A stretch of DNA of 20,235 nt, from assembly GCA_013824055.1 (NCBI GenBank), contig PNNE01000204.1, positions 1 to 20,235 on the forward strand. Reading direction: 5' to 3'. Position 1 is the first letter of the stretch, and the number at the start of each line of letters is the position of its first letter. This DNA comes from Rhodobacter sp. Its GTDB lineage: Bacteria > Pseudomonadota > Alphaproteobacteria > Rhodobacterales > Rhodobacteraceae. The notes under the pieces are model-generated. The model worked only from the letters and a program-made list of their open reading frames with translations, did not search any database and was not told the DNA's origin. This document shows positions 7,084 to 13,897 of this stretch, piece by piece. The position numbers and the translations under genes were made by a program.

Positions 7084-8091
7084 GTGCCCCGCATTGCCCT
7101 GAACGGCCTTGGCCGGATCGGAAAGCTTGTCCTGCGCGACCTTGTCGACACGGGGGCCGGGGGCGAGATCGTGCTGCTCAACGATCCCGTCGGCGACGCC
7201 GGACAGCACGCCCTGCTGATGGAGTTCGACTCGGTCCACGGTCGCTGGCGGACCCCGGTGGCGGCAGCGCCCGACGCGCTGGTCCTGAATGGCCGACCGA
7301 TCCGCCTGACCCATCACCGGACCATCGAGGCCTTGCCCCTGGCCGAGCTTGCGGTCGATCTGGTGATCGACTGCACCGGCGCCGTCAAGACCGCGGCCAA
7401 GGTCGCACCCTATCATGCGGCGGGTGTGAAGAAGGTCGTCGTCAGCGCGCCCGTCAAGGATGGCGGGGCGCTGAACCTGGTCTACGGGGTGAACCATCAC
7501 CTCTACGACGGCAGCCAGGCGCTGGTGACGGCGGCCTCTTGCACGACGAACTGCCTCGCCCCGGTGGTCAAGGTGATCCACGAGGCGCTTGGCATCCGCC
7601 ACGGCTCGATCACCACGATCCATGACGTGACCAACACCCAGACCATCGTCGACCGCCCGGCCAAGGACCTGCGCCGCGCCCGGTCCGCACTCCTGAACCT
7701 GATCCCGACCACGACCGGCAGCGCCACGGCGATCACGCTGATCTACCCCGAACTCAAGGGCCGGCTGAACGGCCATGCGGTCCGGGTGCCGCTTCTCAAC
7801 GCCTCGCTGACCGATTGCGTCTTCGAGGTCGAACGGCCCACCACTGCCGAAGCGGTGAACGCGCTGTTCGCCGCGGCTGCGGCTGGCCCGTTGCAGGGCA
7901 TCCTGGGCTACGAGACGCGCGCCCTGGTGTCTTCGGATTTCACCAATGACCCGCGCTCTGCCATCATCGACGCGCAGTCCACGATGGTCGTCAACGGGAC
8001 GCAGGTGAAGATCTACGCCTGGTATGACAACGAATGGGGCTACTCCTGCCGCCTGGCCGATGTCGCCCGCATGGTCGCCGGATCGCTGTGA
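7084..8091 (+). CDS. Glyceraldehyde-3-phosphate dehydrogenase, ArsJ-associated type
   Basis: A 335-residue GAPDH. The NAD-binding fold opens with NGLGRIGK (normally NGFGRIGR); the catalytic ASCTTNC holds Cys153, and His180 is the general base. The C-terminal signature WYDNEWGYSCR is present. In the described arsenic pathway, this enzyme uses arsenate instead of phosphate and makes 1-arseno-3-phosphoglycerate, which the neighbouring permease exports. The specialised role is inferred from context: it starts (GTG) four bases after the arsR-arsC stop, and its own stop overlaps the arsJ start as GTGA. It would work in the cytoplasm. A purely glycolytic role is less likely given its position in an arsenic operon, but the sequence alone does not exclude it. 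Confidence 0.93.
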   Translation: MPRIALNGLGRIGKLVLRDLVDTGAGGEIVLLNDPVGDAGQHALLMEFDSVHGRWRTPVAAAPDALVLNGRPIRLTHHRTIEALPLAELAVDLVIDCTGAVKTAAKVAPYHAAGVKKVVVSAPVKDGGALNLVYGVNHHLYDGSQALVTAASCTTNCLAPVVKVIHEALGIRHGSITTIHDVTNTQTIVDRPAKDLRRARSALLNLIPTTTGSATAITLIYPELKGRLNGHAVRVPLLNASLTDCVFEVERPTTAEAVNALFAAAAAGPLQGILGYETRALVSSDFTNDPRSAIIDAQSTMVVNGTQVKIYAWYDNEWGYSCRLADVARMVAGSL

Positions 8092-9350
8092 GTGCCACGA
8101 ACCCCCTGCGCGCCTATGCGGCCGTCACGGCGGCCTACTGGGCCTTCATGCTGTCGGACGGCGCGTTGCGGATGCTGGTGCTGCTGCACTTCAACGCCCT
8201 GGGCTTCACGCCGATCCAGCTGGCCTGGCTGTTCCTGCTGTACGAGGTCGCGGGCATCGTCACCAACCTGGGCGCGGGCTGGCTTGCCGCCCGCTTCGGC
8301 CTGGCCGCGACGCTGTACGGCGGGCTTGCGCTGCAGATCGCTGCGCTGATCGCCCTGGCGCAGCTGGACCCAGGCTGGAGCATTGCCGCCTCGGTCGCTT
8401 TCGTCATGGCGGTTCAGGGGGTGTCGGGCGTCGCCAAGGACCTGGCGAAGATGTCGTCGAAATCGGCGGTCAAGCTTCTGGCCCCGACCGAGGCCGGGGG
8501 GCTTTTCCGCTGGGTCGCCGTGCTGACGGGGTCCAAGAACGCGGTCAAGGGGCTGGGGTTCTTCCTGGGCGCGGCGCTCTTGGCCGTGCTGGGCTTCACC
8601 ACGGCGGTCTGGGCAATGGCGGGCGTGCTGGCGGCGATCCTGATTGCGGTGGTCCTGTTCCTGCCCTCGGGCCTGCCGGGGCGGATGAAGGCGGACGCGG
8701 CCTGGGGCGGCTGGCGGTCCAAGGACGCCCGCGTCAACCGGCTGTCGCTTGCGCGCCTGTTCCTGTTCGGCGCACGGGATGTCTGGTTCGTCGTGGGCAT
8801 CCCGGTCTATTTCCAGTCCGTCCTGTCCGACGGCACTGCCGAAGGGCGGCGCGAGGCCTTTTTCCTGATCGGCGGGTTCCTCGCGCTGTGGATCATCGCT
8901 TACGGCGCCGTGCAGGCGGCCGCCCCCCGAATTCTGGGCGCGAAGGGCCAGCCCGAGGCTGAAACGGTGCGGAAGGCGGTCGGCTGGGCCGGTCTTCTGG
9001 TGCCGATCCCCTTCCTGCTGGCCGGGGCCGCATGGGCCGCCGAGGGGCCCGCGCCCTGGCTGACAGCGACGCTGATCGGCGGGCTGCTGGTCTTCGGCCT
9101 GGTCTTTGCGATCAACTCGTCGGTCCATTCCTACCTGATCCTTGCCTTCGGGTCGGCTGAAAGGATCACGCGGGACGTGGGCTTTTACTACATGGCCAAT
9201 GCCGCTGGCCGCCTGGTCGGGACAATGCTGTCCGGTCTCAGCTACCAGCTTGGCGGGCTGCCGCTGTGCCTGGCCACCGCGGGCGCGATGGCCGCCGCCA
9301 GCTGGCTGGCGGCCCGGCGGCTGCTTGCCCGGCGGCTGCTTGCTAGGTGA
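8088..9350 (+). CDS. arsJ: Organoarsenical efflux MFS permease ArsJ
   Basis: A 420-residue major-facilitator membrane protein with about twelve hydrophobic helices. The start is taken as the GTG at 8088, in a GTGA overlap with the GAPDH stop, giving SATNPLRAYAAVTAAYWAFM. An open frame from an ATG at 8034 would add 18 residues that do not look like a membrane protein and would lie inside the GAPDH gene. Family marks include LSDGALRMLVLLHFNALGF, the soluble loop GVAKDLAKMSSKSAVKL and the late helix stretch FGLVFAINSSVHSYLILAF. ArsJ exports 1-arseno-3-phosphoglycerate made by the GAPDH; once outside it breaks down to arsenate. The C-terminus ends in a duplicated ARRLL unit (15-bp tandem repeat, 9312-9341). 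Its 3' end overlaps the convergent molybdopterin-subunit gene by 8 bp. Confidence 0.93.
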   Translation: MSATNPLRAYAAVTAAYWAFMLSDGALRMLVLLHFNALGFTPIQLAWLFLLYEVAGIVTNLGAGWLAARFGLAATLYGGLALQIAALIALAQLDPGWSIAASVAFVMAVQGVSGVAKDLAKMSSKSAVKLLAPTEAGGLFRWVAVLTGSKNAVKGLGFFLGAALLAVLGFTTAVWAMAGVLAAILIAVVLFLPSGLPGRMKADAAWGGWRSKDARVNRLSLARLFLFGARDVWFVVGIPVYFQSVLSDGTAEGRREAFFLIGGFLALWIIAYGAVQAAAPRILGAKGQPEAETVRKAVGWAGLLVPIPFLLAGAAWAAEGPAPWLTATLIGGLLVFGLVFAINSSVHSYLILAFGSAERITRDVGFYYMANAAGRLVGTMLSGLSYQLGGLPLCLATAGAMAAASWLAARRLLARRLLAR

Positions 9351-11589
9351 CGAAGGCGAAGGTCTTGTTCAGCGGCAGCTCGCGCGCGCGGGTGCCGGTC
9401 AGGTCGAACAGCGCGTTCGCCAGCGCCGGAGCCGCCGGGGGCGTCCCCGGCTCGCCCACGCCGCCGATATGACCGAAACTGCCGTTGTTCTGCAGAACCC
9501 TGACCTCGAACCGCGGCGTGGCATGCATCCGCAGCGCGTCATGGTCCGGGAAATTCTGCTGAACGACCGCCTGGTCGGCAAAGGTGATCTCTTCCTGCAC
9601 GGCTGCCGACAGGCCAAAGACCATCCCGCCGGTCATCTGCGCCTCGACGATGGAAGGGTCCATCGCAAGGCCGGGGTCGCAGGCGATCCAGGCGCGGGTC
9701 ATCCTTATGCCGCCGGGGGTCTGCTCGACCTCCACCACCTGCGCGACCGGGGTGCCGAAGGAATAGCAGAACGCCACGCCGCGCCCGAAACCGGGCCGCT
9801 TCAGGCCGTCCCAGCCCGACATCTCGCGCACGGTTTCCAGCAGGCGGGCCGAGGGCGCGTGGGTGTCCCGCATCAGCTCCAGCCGGAAGGCCAGCGGATC
9901 GGCCTTGGCGGCATGGGCAAGTTCGTCGATGAAGCTTTCCAGGAAGAAGGCGTTCATCGAATTGCCCACCGACCGCCAGAAACCCAGGGGCACGGTCAGG
10001 TCGGCGACATGGCCGTCGTAGCGGTAGTGCGGCAGGCCGTAGGGCTGGTCGAAGCCGCCCTCGACCGTGGCGCGGTCCGGGCCGGGAGGCGCGAAGCCGA
10101 TCAACCGCGTCAGCGCGCTGCGTGTGGCCGAAGGCGCCGCCGTGCGCCCCCAAAGTGCTGTGGCCTTGCCGTTTTCGACCCGTCCCGACAGCCGGGCGAT
10201 GGCGGCCGGACGGTAGAAGTCCTGGCCCATGTCCTCTTCGCGGCTGTAGGTCAGCTTGACCGGAGTGTCGGGCATCGCCGCCGCCACGCGGGCGGCCAGC
10301 ACGGCGGGCACCGGATCGGTGCGGCCGCCAAAGCCCCCGCCCATGACCGGCGTGTGCAGCGTCACCCTGTCCGACCCGATCCGCAGGGCACCGGCGATGG
10401 CATCGCGGGTCATGATCGGGGCCTGGTTGCCGCACCAGACCTCGACCGAGCCGTCGGCCTTGACCCAGGCCGTCGCGTTCAGCGGTTCCATCGAGGCGTG
10501 GGCCAGGAAGGGGATGCGGTATTCGGCCTCGATCACGTCGCCCTTGGCCAGTTCGGCCTCGACATCCCCCTCGTCGCGCAGGCGCGAGTCCGGTTCGGTG
10601 GCGAAGGCCGCCTCGATCCGGGTCAGCATGGCGGCGGTGTCGGCGGGATAATCCGCCTCGCCCCACTGGACATCGACCAGTTGCGCGGCCTGGATGGCTG
10701 TCCAGGTGTTGCTGGCGATGACGGCAATGCCGTTACCCAGTCCGACCACCTGCTCCACCCCCGGCAATGCCAGCGCCGCGGCCGGGTCAAAGCTGGTCAT
10801 CGCCCCGCCGCGCCGCGGGTTCATCCGGACGGTGGCGAACTTCATCCCCGGCAGCACGATGTCGATTCCGAAGGTCTCGGTCCCCGTCGACTTCGCCACC
10901 ATGTCCAGCCGCGGCATCGACTTGCCGACATAGCGCCAGGTCGAGGGGTCGCGCAGCGCCACGTCCTCGGGCACCAGGTCCGCCGCCTCGGCGGCCAGCT
11001 CGGCATAGGTGAAGGTCTGCGCGCCGATCACCTTGCCGCTCTCGGTTCGCAGGGTGTCCGGGGCGACCCCCAGCCGCCTTGCCGCCGCGGCCTTCAGCGC
11101 CTCACGCGCGCCGGCCCCGGCCAGACGCATCTGCACGAAGCCGCCAATGGCCCCGGTGGATCCACCCGTCAGCTGCATCGAGAAGATCTTCGGCACCGCC
11201 GCCAGGATCGCGTTGTGCGATCTGGGCTGCTGCGAGAGCCGGAAATCCGGCTCGTTCGACATCCGCGCGACGAAACCCGCGTTGTAATAGGCCTGCGCCG
11301 GAGGCCCGTGCAGGACGCGGACCTGGTCCCAGTCCACATCCAGCTCCTCGGCCACCAGCGCGGCAAGCGTGGTCGAAATCCCCTGCCCCATTTCGGCGCG
11401 GGGGGCGATGACGGTGATGCCGTCGGCGTTGATGATGACCCAGGGGTTCAGCGGCATCCCGTCCGGTCCGGGAACCAGCGGGTTCGCGGGCACTTCGGCA
11501 ACCTTGTAGACCCCGAAGGCGGCCCCGCCCAGGAAGGCGGCGCCAAGGACCAGGAACGAGCGGCGGGTGATCGTCTTCCAGCTTGCCAT
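9343..11589 (-). CDS. Molybdopterin-binding subunit of a xanthine-dehydrogenase-family hydroxylase (IorB-like)
   Basis: A 748-residue large subunit of the molybdenum hydroxylase family, closest in layout to the isoquinoline 1-oxidoreductase / membrane aldehyde oxidase beta type. The N-terminus has a twin-arginine signal (TRRSFLVLG, Arg9-Arg10, then a hydrophobic stretch to about residue 26), so the enzyme is likely sent folded to the periplasm. Cofactor-binding segments include RAEMGQGISTTLAALVAEEL, GGGFGGRTD and the active-site GGVGEPGTPP with the catalytic Glu near 713. It would hydroxylate an N-heterocycle or oxidise an aldehyde using water and pass electrons to the 2Fe-2S partner. The gene lies one base after that partner's stop. 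No cytochrome c subunit, XdhC-like chaperone or FAD subunit is in the window. The substrate is not identifiable. Confidence 0.9.
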   Translation of the reverse strand: MASWKTITRRSFLVLGAAFLGGAAFGVYKVAEVPANPLVPGPDGMPLNPWVIINADGITVIAPRAEMGQGISTTLAALVAEELDVDWDQVRVLHGPPAQAYYNAGFVARMSNEPDFRLSQQPRSHNAILAAVPKIFSMQLTGGSTGAIGGFVQMRLAGAGAREALKAAAARRLGVAPDTLRTESGKVIGAQTFTYAELAAEAADLVPEDVALRDPSTWRYVGKSMPRLDMVAKSTGTETFGIDIVLPGMKFATVRMNPRRGGAMTSFDPAAALALPGVEQVVGLGNGIAVIASNTWTAIQAAQLVDVQWGEADYPADTAAMLTRIEAAFATEPDSRLRDEGDVEAELAKGDVIEAEYRIPFLAHASMEPLNATAWVKADGSVEVWCGNQAPIMTRDAIAGALRIGSDRVTLHTPVMGGGFGGRTDPVPAVLAARVAAAMPDTPVKLTYSREEDMGQDFYRPAAIARLSGRVENGKATALWGRTAAPSATRSALTRLIGFAPPGPDRATVEGGFDQPYGLPHYRYDGHVADLTVPLGFWRSVGNSMNAFFLESFIDELAHAAKADPLAFRLELMRDTHAPSARLLETVREMSGWDGLKRPGFGRGVAFCYSFGTPVAQVVEVEQTPGGIRMTRAWIACDPGLAMDPSIVEAQMTGGMVFGLSAAVQEEITFADQAVVQQNFPDHDALRMHATPRFEVRVLQNNGSFGHIGGVGEPGTPPAAPALANALFDLTGTRARELPLNKTFAFVT

Positions 11590-11590
11590 C

Positions 11591-12055
11591 TCAGCCTGCC
11601 TTCATCATCTGCGCGGCATCCAGGATCGCGGCCCGGATGCGGGGATAGGTGCCGCAGCGGCAGAGGTTGCCCTGCATGGCGTCGTCGATGTCCTGATCCG
11701 TCGGCTCGGGCACCTGCGCCAGAAGGGCCGCCGCCTGCATGATCTGCCCCGACTGGCAGTAGCCGCATTGCGCCACCTGATGCCTGACCCAGGCTTCCTG
11801 CAACGGAGCAAGCGCGCCAGGCTGGCCCAGCCCTTCGATGGTGGTGATCTCGCCCACGGCGCCCGAGAGCGGGACCTGGCAGGACCGCACCGCCTGGCCG
11901 TCGATCAGGACGGTGCAGGCCCCGCAGGCGGCCACGCCGCAGCCGAACTTGGTGCCGGTCAGCCCAAGCCCGTCACGCAGCGCCCAAAGCAGCGGGACAT
12001 CGTCAGGCAGATCGACCACGCGCGGGGTGCCGTTGATGGACAGGGTAAAGCTCAT
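11591..12055 (-). CDS. (2Fe-2S)-binding subunit of the molybdenum hydroxylase (IorA-like)
   Basis: A 154-residue protein that carries electrons from the molybdenum site. The plant-type ferredoxin domain has Cys39, Cys44, Cys47 and Cys59 (CGVAACGACTVL...SC), and the C-terminal four-helix domain has Cys97, Cys100, Cys132 and Cys134 (CGYCQSGQ and CRCGTYPRI). All eight cluster ligands are present and the length is normal. The start at 12055 gives the standard MSFTLSINGT opening and has GGAG upstream; the frame stays open further upstream, but that part lies in the promoter region and resembles nothing. It has no export signal and presumably travels with the Tat-tagged partner, whose gene begins one base later. 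It is divergent from the TetR gene, which probably controls it. Confidence 0.95.
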   Translation of the reverse strand: MSFTLSINGTPRVVDLPDDVPLLWALRDGLGLTGTKFGCGVAACGACTVLIDGQAVRSCQVPLSGAVGEITTIEGLGQPGALAPLQEAWVRHQVAQCGYCQSGQIMQAAALLAQVPEPTDQDIDDAMQGNLCRCGTYPRIRAAILDAAQMMKAG

Positions 12056-12079
12056 GGACCGACTCCGGTGATTTCTGAC

Positions 12080-12144
12080 ACTTTGGACTTGGATTGTCAG
12101 CATGTCAACGCCTGTTTGACCTATCGCCAAGCCTTCCCTAGACT
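12080..12144. promoter_or_regulatory. Back-to-back divergent promoters of the hydroxylase operon and tetR
   Basis: Plus strand (tetR): -35 TTGACC at 12116-12121, 17-bp spacer, -10 TAGACT at 12139-12144. Minus strand (2Fe-2S subunit): -35 TTGACA at 12108-12103, 17-bp spacer, weak -10 CAAAGT at 12085-12080. The two -35 boxes point away from each other and create the inverted repeat GTCAA-N7-TTGAC (12104-12120). A repressor bound there would silence both genes, a common TetR arrangement. The tetR -10 is only six bases from its ATG, so the tetR mRNA is probably leaderless. Confidence 0.6.
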
Positions 12145-12150
12145 GGCGCC

Positions 12151-12759
12151 ATGACACCCGCCGTGACAGCCGTGGTTGAGCCGCCGATCGATCCGAAGGA
12201 AGCCGCAATCCTGCGCGCGGCCTTTGAATGTTTTGCCCGCTACGGGCTGCGCCGGACCTCGATGGCCGACATCGCCAAGGGCGCGGGCATGTCGCGTCCA
12301 GCGCTTTACCTGCATTACGCCGGCAAGGACGACATCTTCAACGCCCTGGTCCGCATCCATTTCGAACGCTCGGAAAAGGCGGTGGAGCGGGTTCTGGCCC
12401 GCCCCGGCCCGGCAGCCGAGATCCTGCTTGCCGCGTTTCACGCCATCGACGGCGACGCGGTGGAAGCCATGCTGAACTCGCCCCACGCCGACGAGATCCT
12501 GTCGACGAACACGCCCTTCGCCCAACCGGCCGTCGAAGCGGCCTATGCCCGCATCACCGGCCACCTTGCCGACTGGATCCGGCAAGGCGTGGCCGAGGGC
12601 AGGCTGACGCTCGTCGGCCTGAACGCCACCGCCGACGAGATCGCGCGGACGGTGATGGCGACGAAATTCGGGATCAAGGCCTTCGCCAGGGACTTTGCCG
12701 ACTATCGCGCGGCGCAGGCCCGCGTGGCCGCGATCTTCGGCAAGGCGCTCAGCGCTTAG
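12151..12759 (+). CDS. TetR/AcrR-family transcriptional regulator
   Basis: A 202-residue one-component regulator. The N-terminal DNA-binding domain is typical (AAILRAAFECFARYGLRRTS, then MADIAKGAGMSRPALYLHYAGKDDIF, helix-turn-helix near 36-57). The C-terminal part is a helical ligand-binding and dimerisation domain with no recognisable ligand signature. The gene diverges from the molybdenum hydroxylase operon, with 95 bp between them that hold two opposed promoters, so it most likely represses that operon and itself. The ligand would then be the hydroxylase substrate or product. There is no ribosome-binding site before the ATG, in agreement with a leaderless transcript starting at or next to base 12151. 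The family is certain; the target is inferred from position. Confidence 0.93.
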   Translation: MTPAVTAVVEPPIDPKEAAILRAAFECFARYGLRRTSMADIAKGAGMSRPALYLHYAGKDDIFNALVRIHFERSEKAVERVLARPGPAAEILLAAFHAIDGDAVEAMLNSPHADEILSTNTPFAQPAVEAAYARITGHLADWIRQGVAEGRLTLVGLNATADEIARTVMATKFGIKAFARDFADYRAAQARVAAIFGKALSA

Positions 12760-12825
12760 GCGGCACCGTGCCGAACATGCTGCGCAACACGCCGTCCGAG
12801 ATGAGCGGCTTTCTTTGCATCCACA

Positions 12826-12839
12826 TTCCTGATACGGAA
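12826..12839. promoter_or_regulatory. Candidate autoregulatory site before the sugar-locus regulator
   Basis: The short inverted repeat TTCC-TGATAC-GGAA lies 25 bases before the regulator's ATG. It shares the GATAC core with the sites near abfA and the ABC genes. The rest of the gap 12760-12864 shows only a compact palindrome after the tetR stop (CGGCACCGTGCCG, near 12761), and no clear -35/-10 pair or ribosome site. Confidence 0.35.
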
Positions 12840-12864
12840 CGGGTCAGTAGAACCGCGTGCCCAC

Positions 12865-13791
12865 ATGACCAACCAGATTCTTGTCGTCGACCCGCTTGAG
12901 CGGCCGGACATCCTGCGCAGCCTGGCCAGCGAAGTCCGGGTGCGCATCCTTGAGCATCTGACCCGCCAAGGTCCGCGCAACGTCAATCAGGTGTCCGAAG
13001 ATCTGGACCTGCCGCAGTCGACGGTCTCGTCCAACATGCAGATCCTGGTGGACGCCGGGCTGGTGCAGACCCGGTCGGAAAAGGGCCGCAAGGGCAGCCA
13101 GAAGATCTGCGCCTCGACCTTCACCGAAATGCTCATCGCCTTCAAGGAACCGACCCCCGCCAAACAGGCGAACGCCATCGAGGTCGCGATGCCGATCGGG
13201 CTTTACACCCGCTGCGAGGTCAGCGCGCCCTGCGGCCTGTGTTCGCCCGACGGGATCATCGGTCTTCTTGACGTGCCGGACACCTTCCTTGACCCCGGCC
13301 GGATGCGGGCCGGCCTCCTGTGGTTCAATCACGGCTTCGTGGAATACCAGTTCCCCAACAACGCCAAGCTGGCGGGAACCTCGGTCCGCGCCCTTGAGCT
13401 GACGCTGGAGCTGTCCTCGGAAGTGCCCGGCACGTCGAAGGACTGGCCTTCGGACATCACGGTGGCGATCAACGGGTGCGAGATCGGGACCTGGACCTCT
13501 CCGGGCGACTATGGCGACAAGCGTGGCAAGTTCACGCCCGAGTGGTGGAAGCTGGCCGGGTCGCAATATGGCGATCTCAAGCGCTGGGAAGTGACCGAGG
13601 CGGGCACCTTTCTGGACGGCACCAGGCTGTCGGACTGCAAGCTTGGCGATCTTGAACTGAACGCGCACCGGTCGATCCGGGTGCGGATCGGGGTCAAGGG
13701 AAACGCCCGCCACCCGGGGGGCATCAACATCTTCGGGCGCGGCTTTGGCAACCATGACCAGGACATCGCGCTCCGCCTGATCCGCGGCTGA
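12865..13791 (+). CDS. ArsR-like winged-helix regulator with large C-terminal domain, sugar locus
   Basis: A 308-residue predicted transcription factor. Residues 13-85 form an ArsR-type winged helix (RSLASEVRVRILEHLTRQGP; recognition part NVNQVSEDLDLPQSTVSSNMQ). Residues 105-308 are a separate, probably beta-rich domain with Cys117, Cys123 and Cys126 (C-x5-C-x2-C in YTRCEVSAPCGLCSPDG), aromatic stretches WFNHGFVEYQF and EWWKL, and GGINIFGRGFG near the end. I know of no experimentally defined function for this two-domain type. Its position just before the GH51 arabinofuranosidase and the ABC importer, with related palindromes upstream of each unit, makes it the likely local regulator, with the C-terminal domain sensing a sugar. 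It is much longer than ordinary metal-sensing ArsR proteins (about 100-120 residues). It could act as repressor or activator; the sites overlapping core promoters favour repression. Confidence 0.85.
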   Translation: MTNQILVVDPLERPDILRSLASEVRVRILEHLTRQGPRNVNQVSEDLDLPQSTVSSNMQILVDAGLVQTRSEKGRKGSQKICASTFTEMLIAFKEPTPAKQANAIEVAMPIGLYTRCEVSAPCGLCSPDGIIGLLDVPDTFLDPGRMRAGLLWFNHGFVEYQFPNNAKLAGTSVRALELTLELSSEVPGTSKDWPSDITVAINGCEIGTWTSPGDYGDKRGKFTPEWWKLAGSQYGDLKRWEVTEAGTFLDGTRLSDCKLGDLELNAHRSIRVRIGVKGNARHPGGINIFGRGFGNHDQDIALRLIRG

Positions 13792-13809
13792 CTGCCCCAA
13801 CCTTTTCGC

Positions 13810-13856
13810 TTGACCCAGGGCGGATCCTGGCAAACTATACCCGGAAAGCCGGTATA
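13810..13856 (+). promoter_or_regulatory. Putative abfA promoter and operator
   Basis: A -35-like TTGACC (13810-13815) is followed 17-18 bp later by a weak A/T-rich -10 (AACTAT/ACTATA, 13833-13839). The inverted repeat TATACC-N9-GGTATA (13836-13856) overlaps that -10 and extends downstream of it, as expected of a repressor site. It carries a GGTATAC half-site related to the CGGATAC half-sites before the binding-protein gene. Confidence 0.5.
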
Positions 13857-13897
13857 CACCAGAGAAACGGATTCTCTGATCCGGACGGGAGGACATC

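Noticed and set aside
8034..8087. Longer arsJ N-terminus from ATG 8034
   Set aside because: The extra residues are polar and Arg-rich, lie entirely inside the GAPDH gene, and the GTG in the GTGA overlap gives a normal family start.
9142..11742. An 866-codon open frame on the plus strand opposite the molybdopterin-subunit gene
   Set aside because: It is the antisense shadow of a clear IorB-like gene; its translation is rich in Arg/Gly/His/Gln with no domain, as expected in high-G+C DNA.
12760..12864. Possible small gene or RNA between tetR and the ArsR-like regulator
   Set aside because: Only 105 bp; no start with ribosome site and no stable RNA fold beyond a tiny palindrome.
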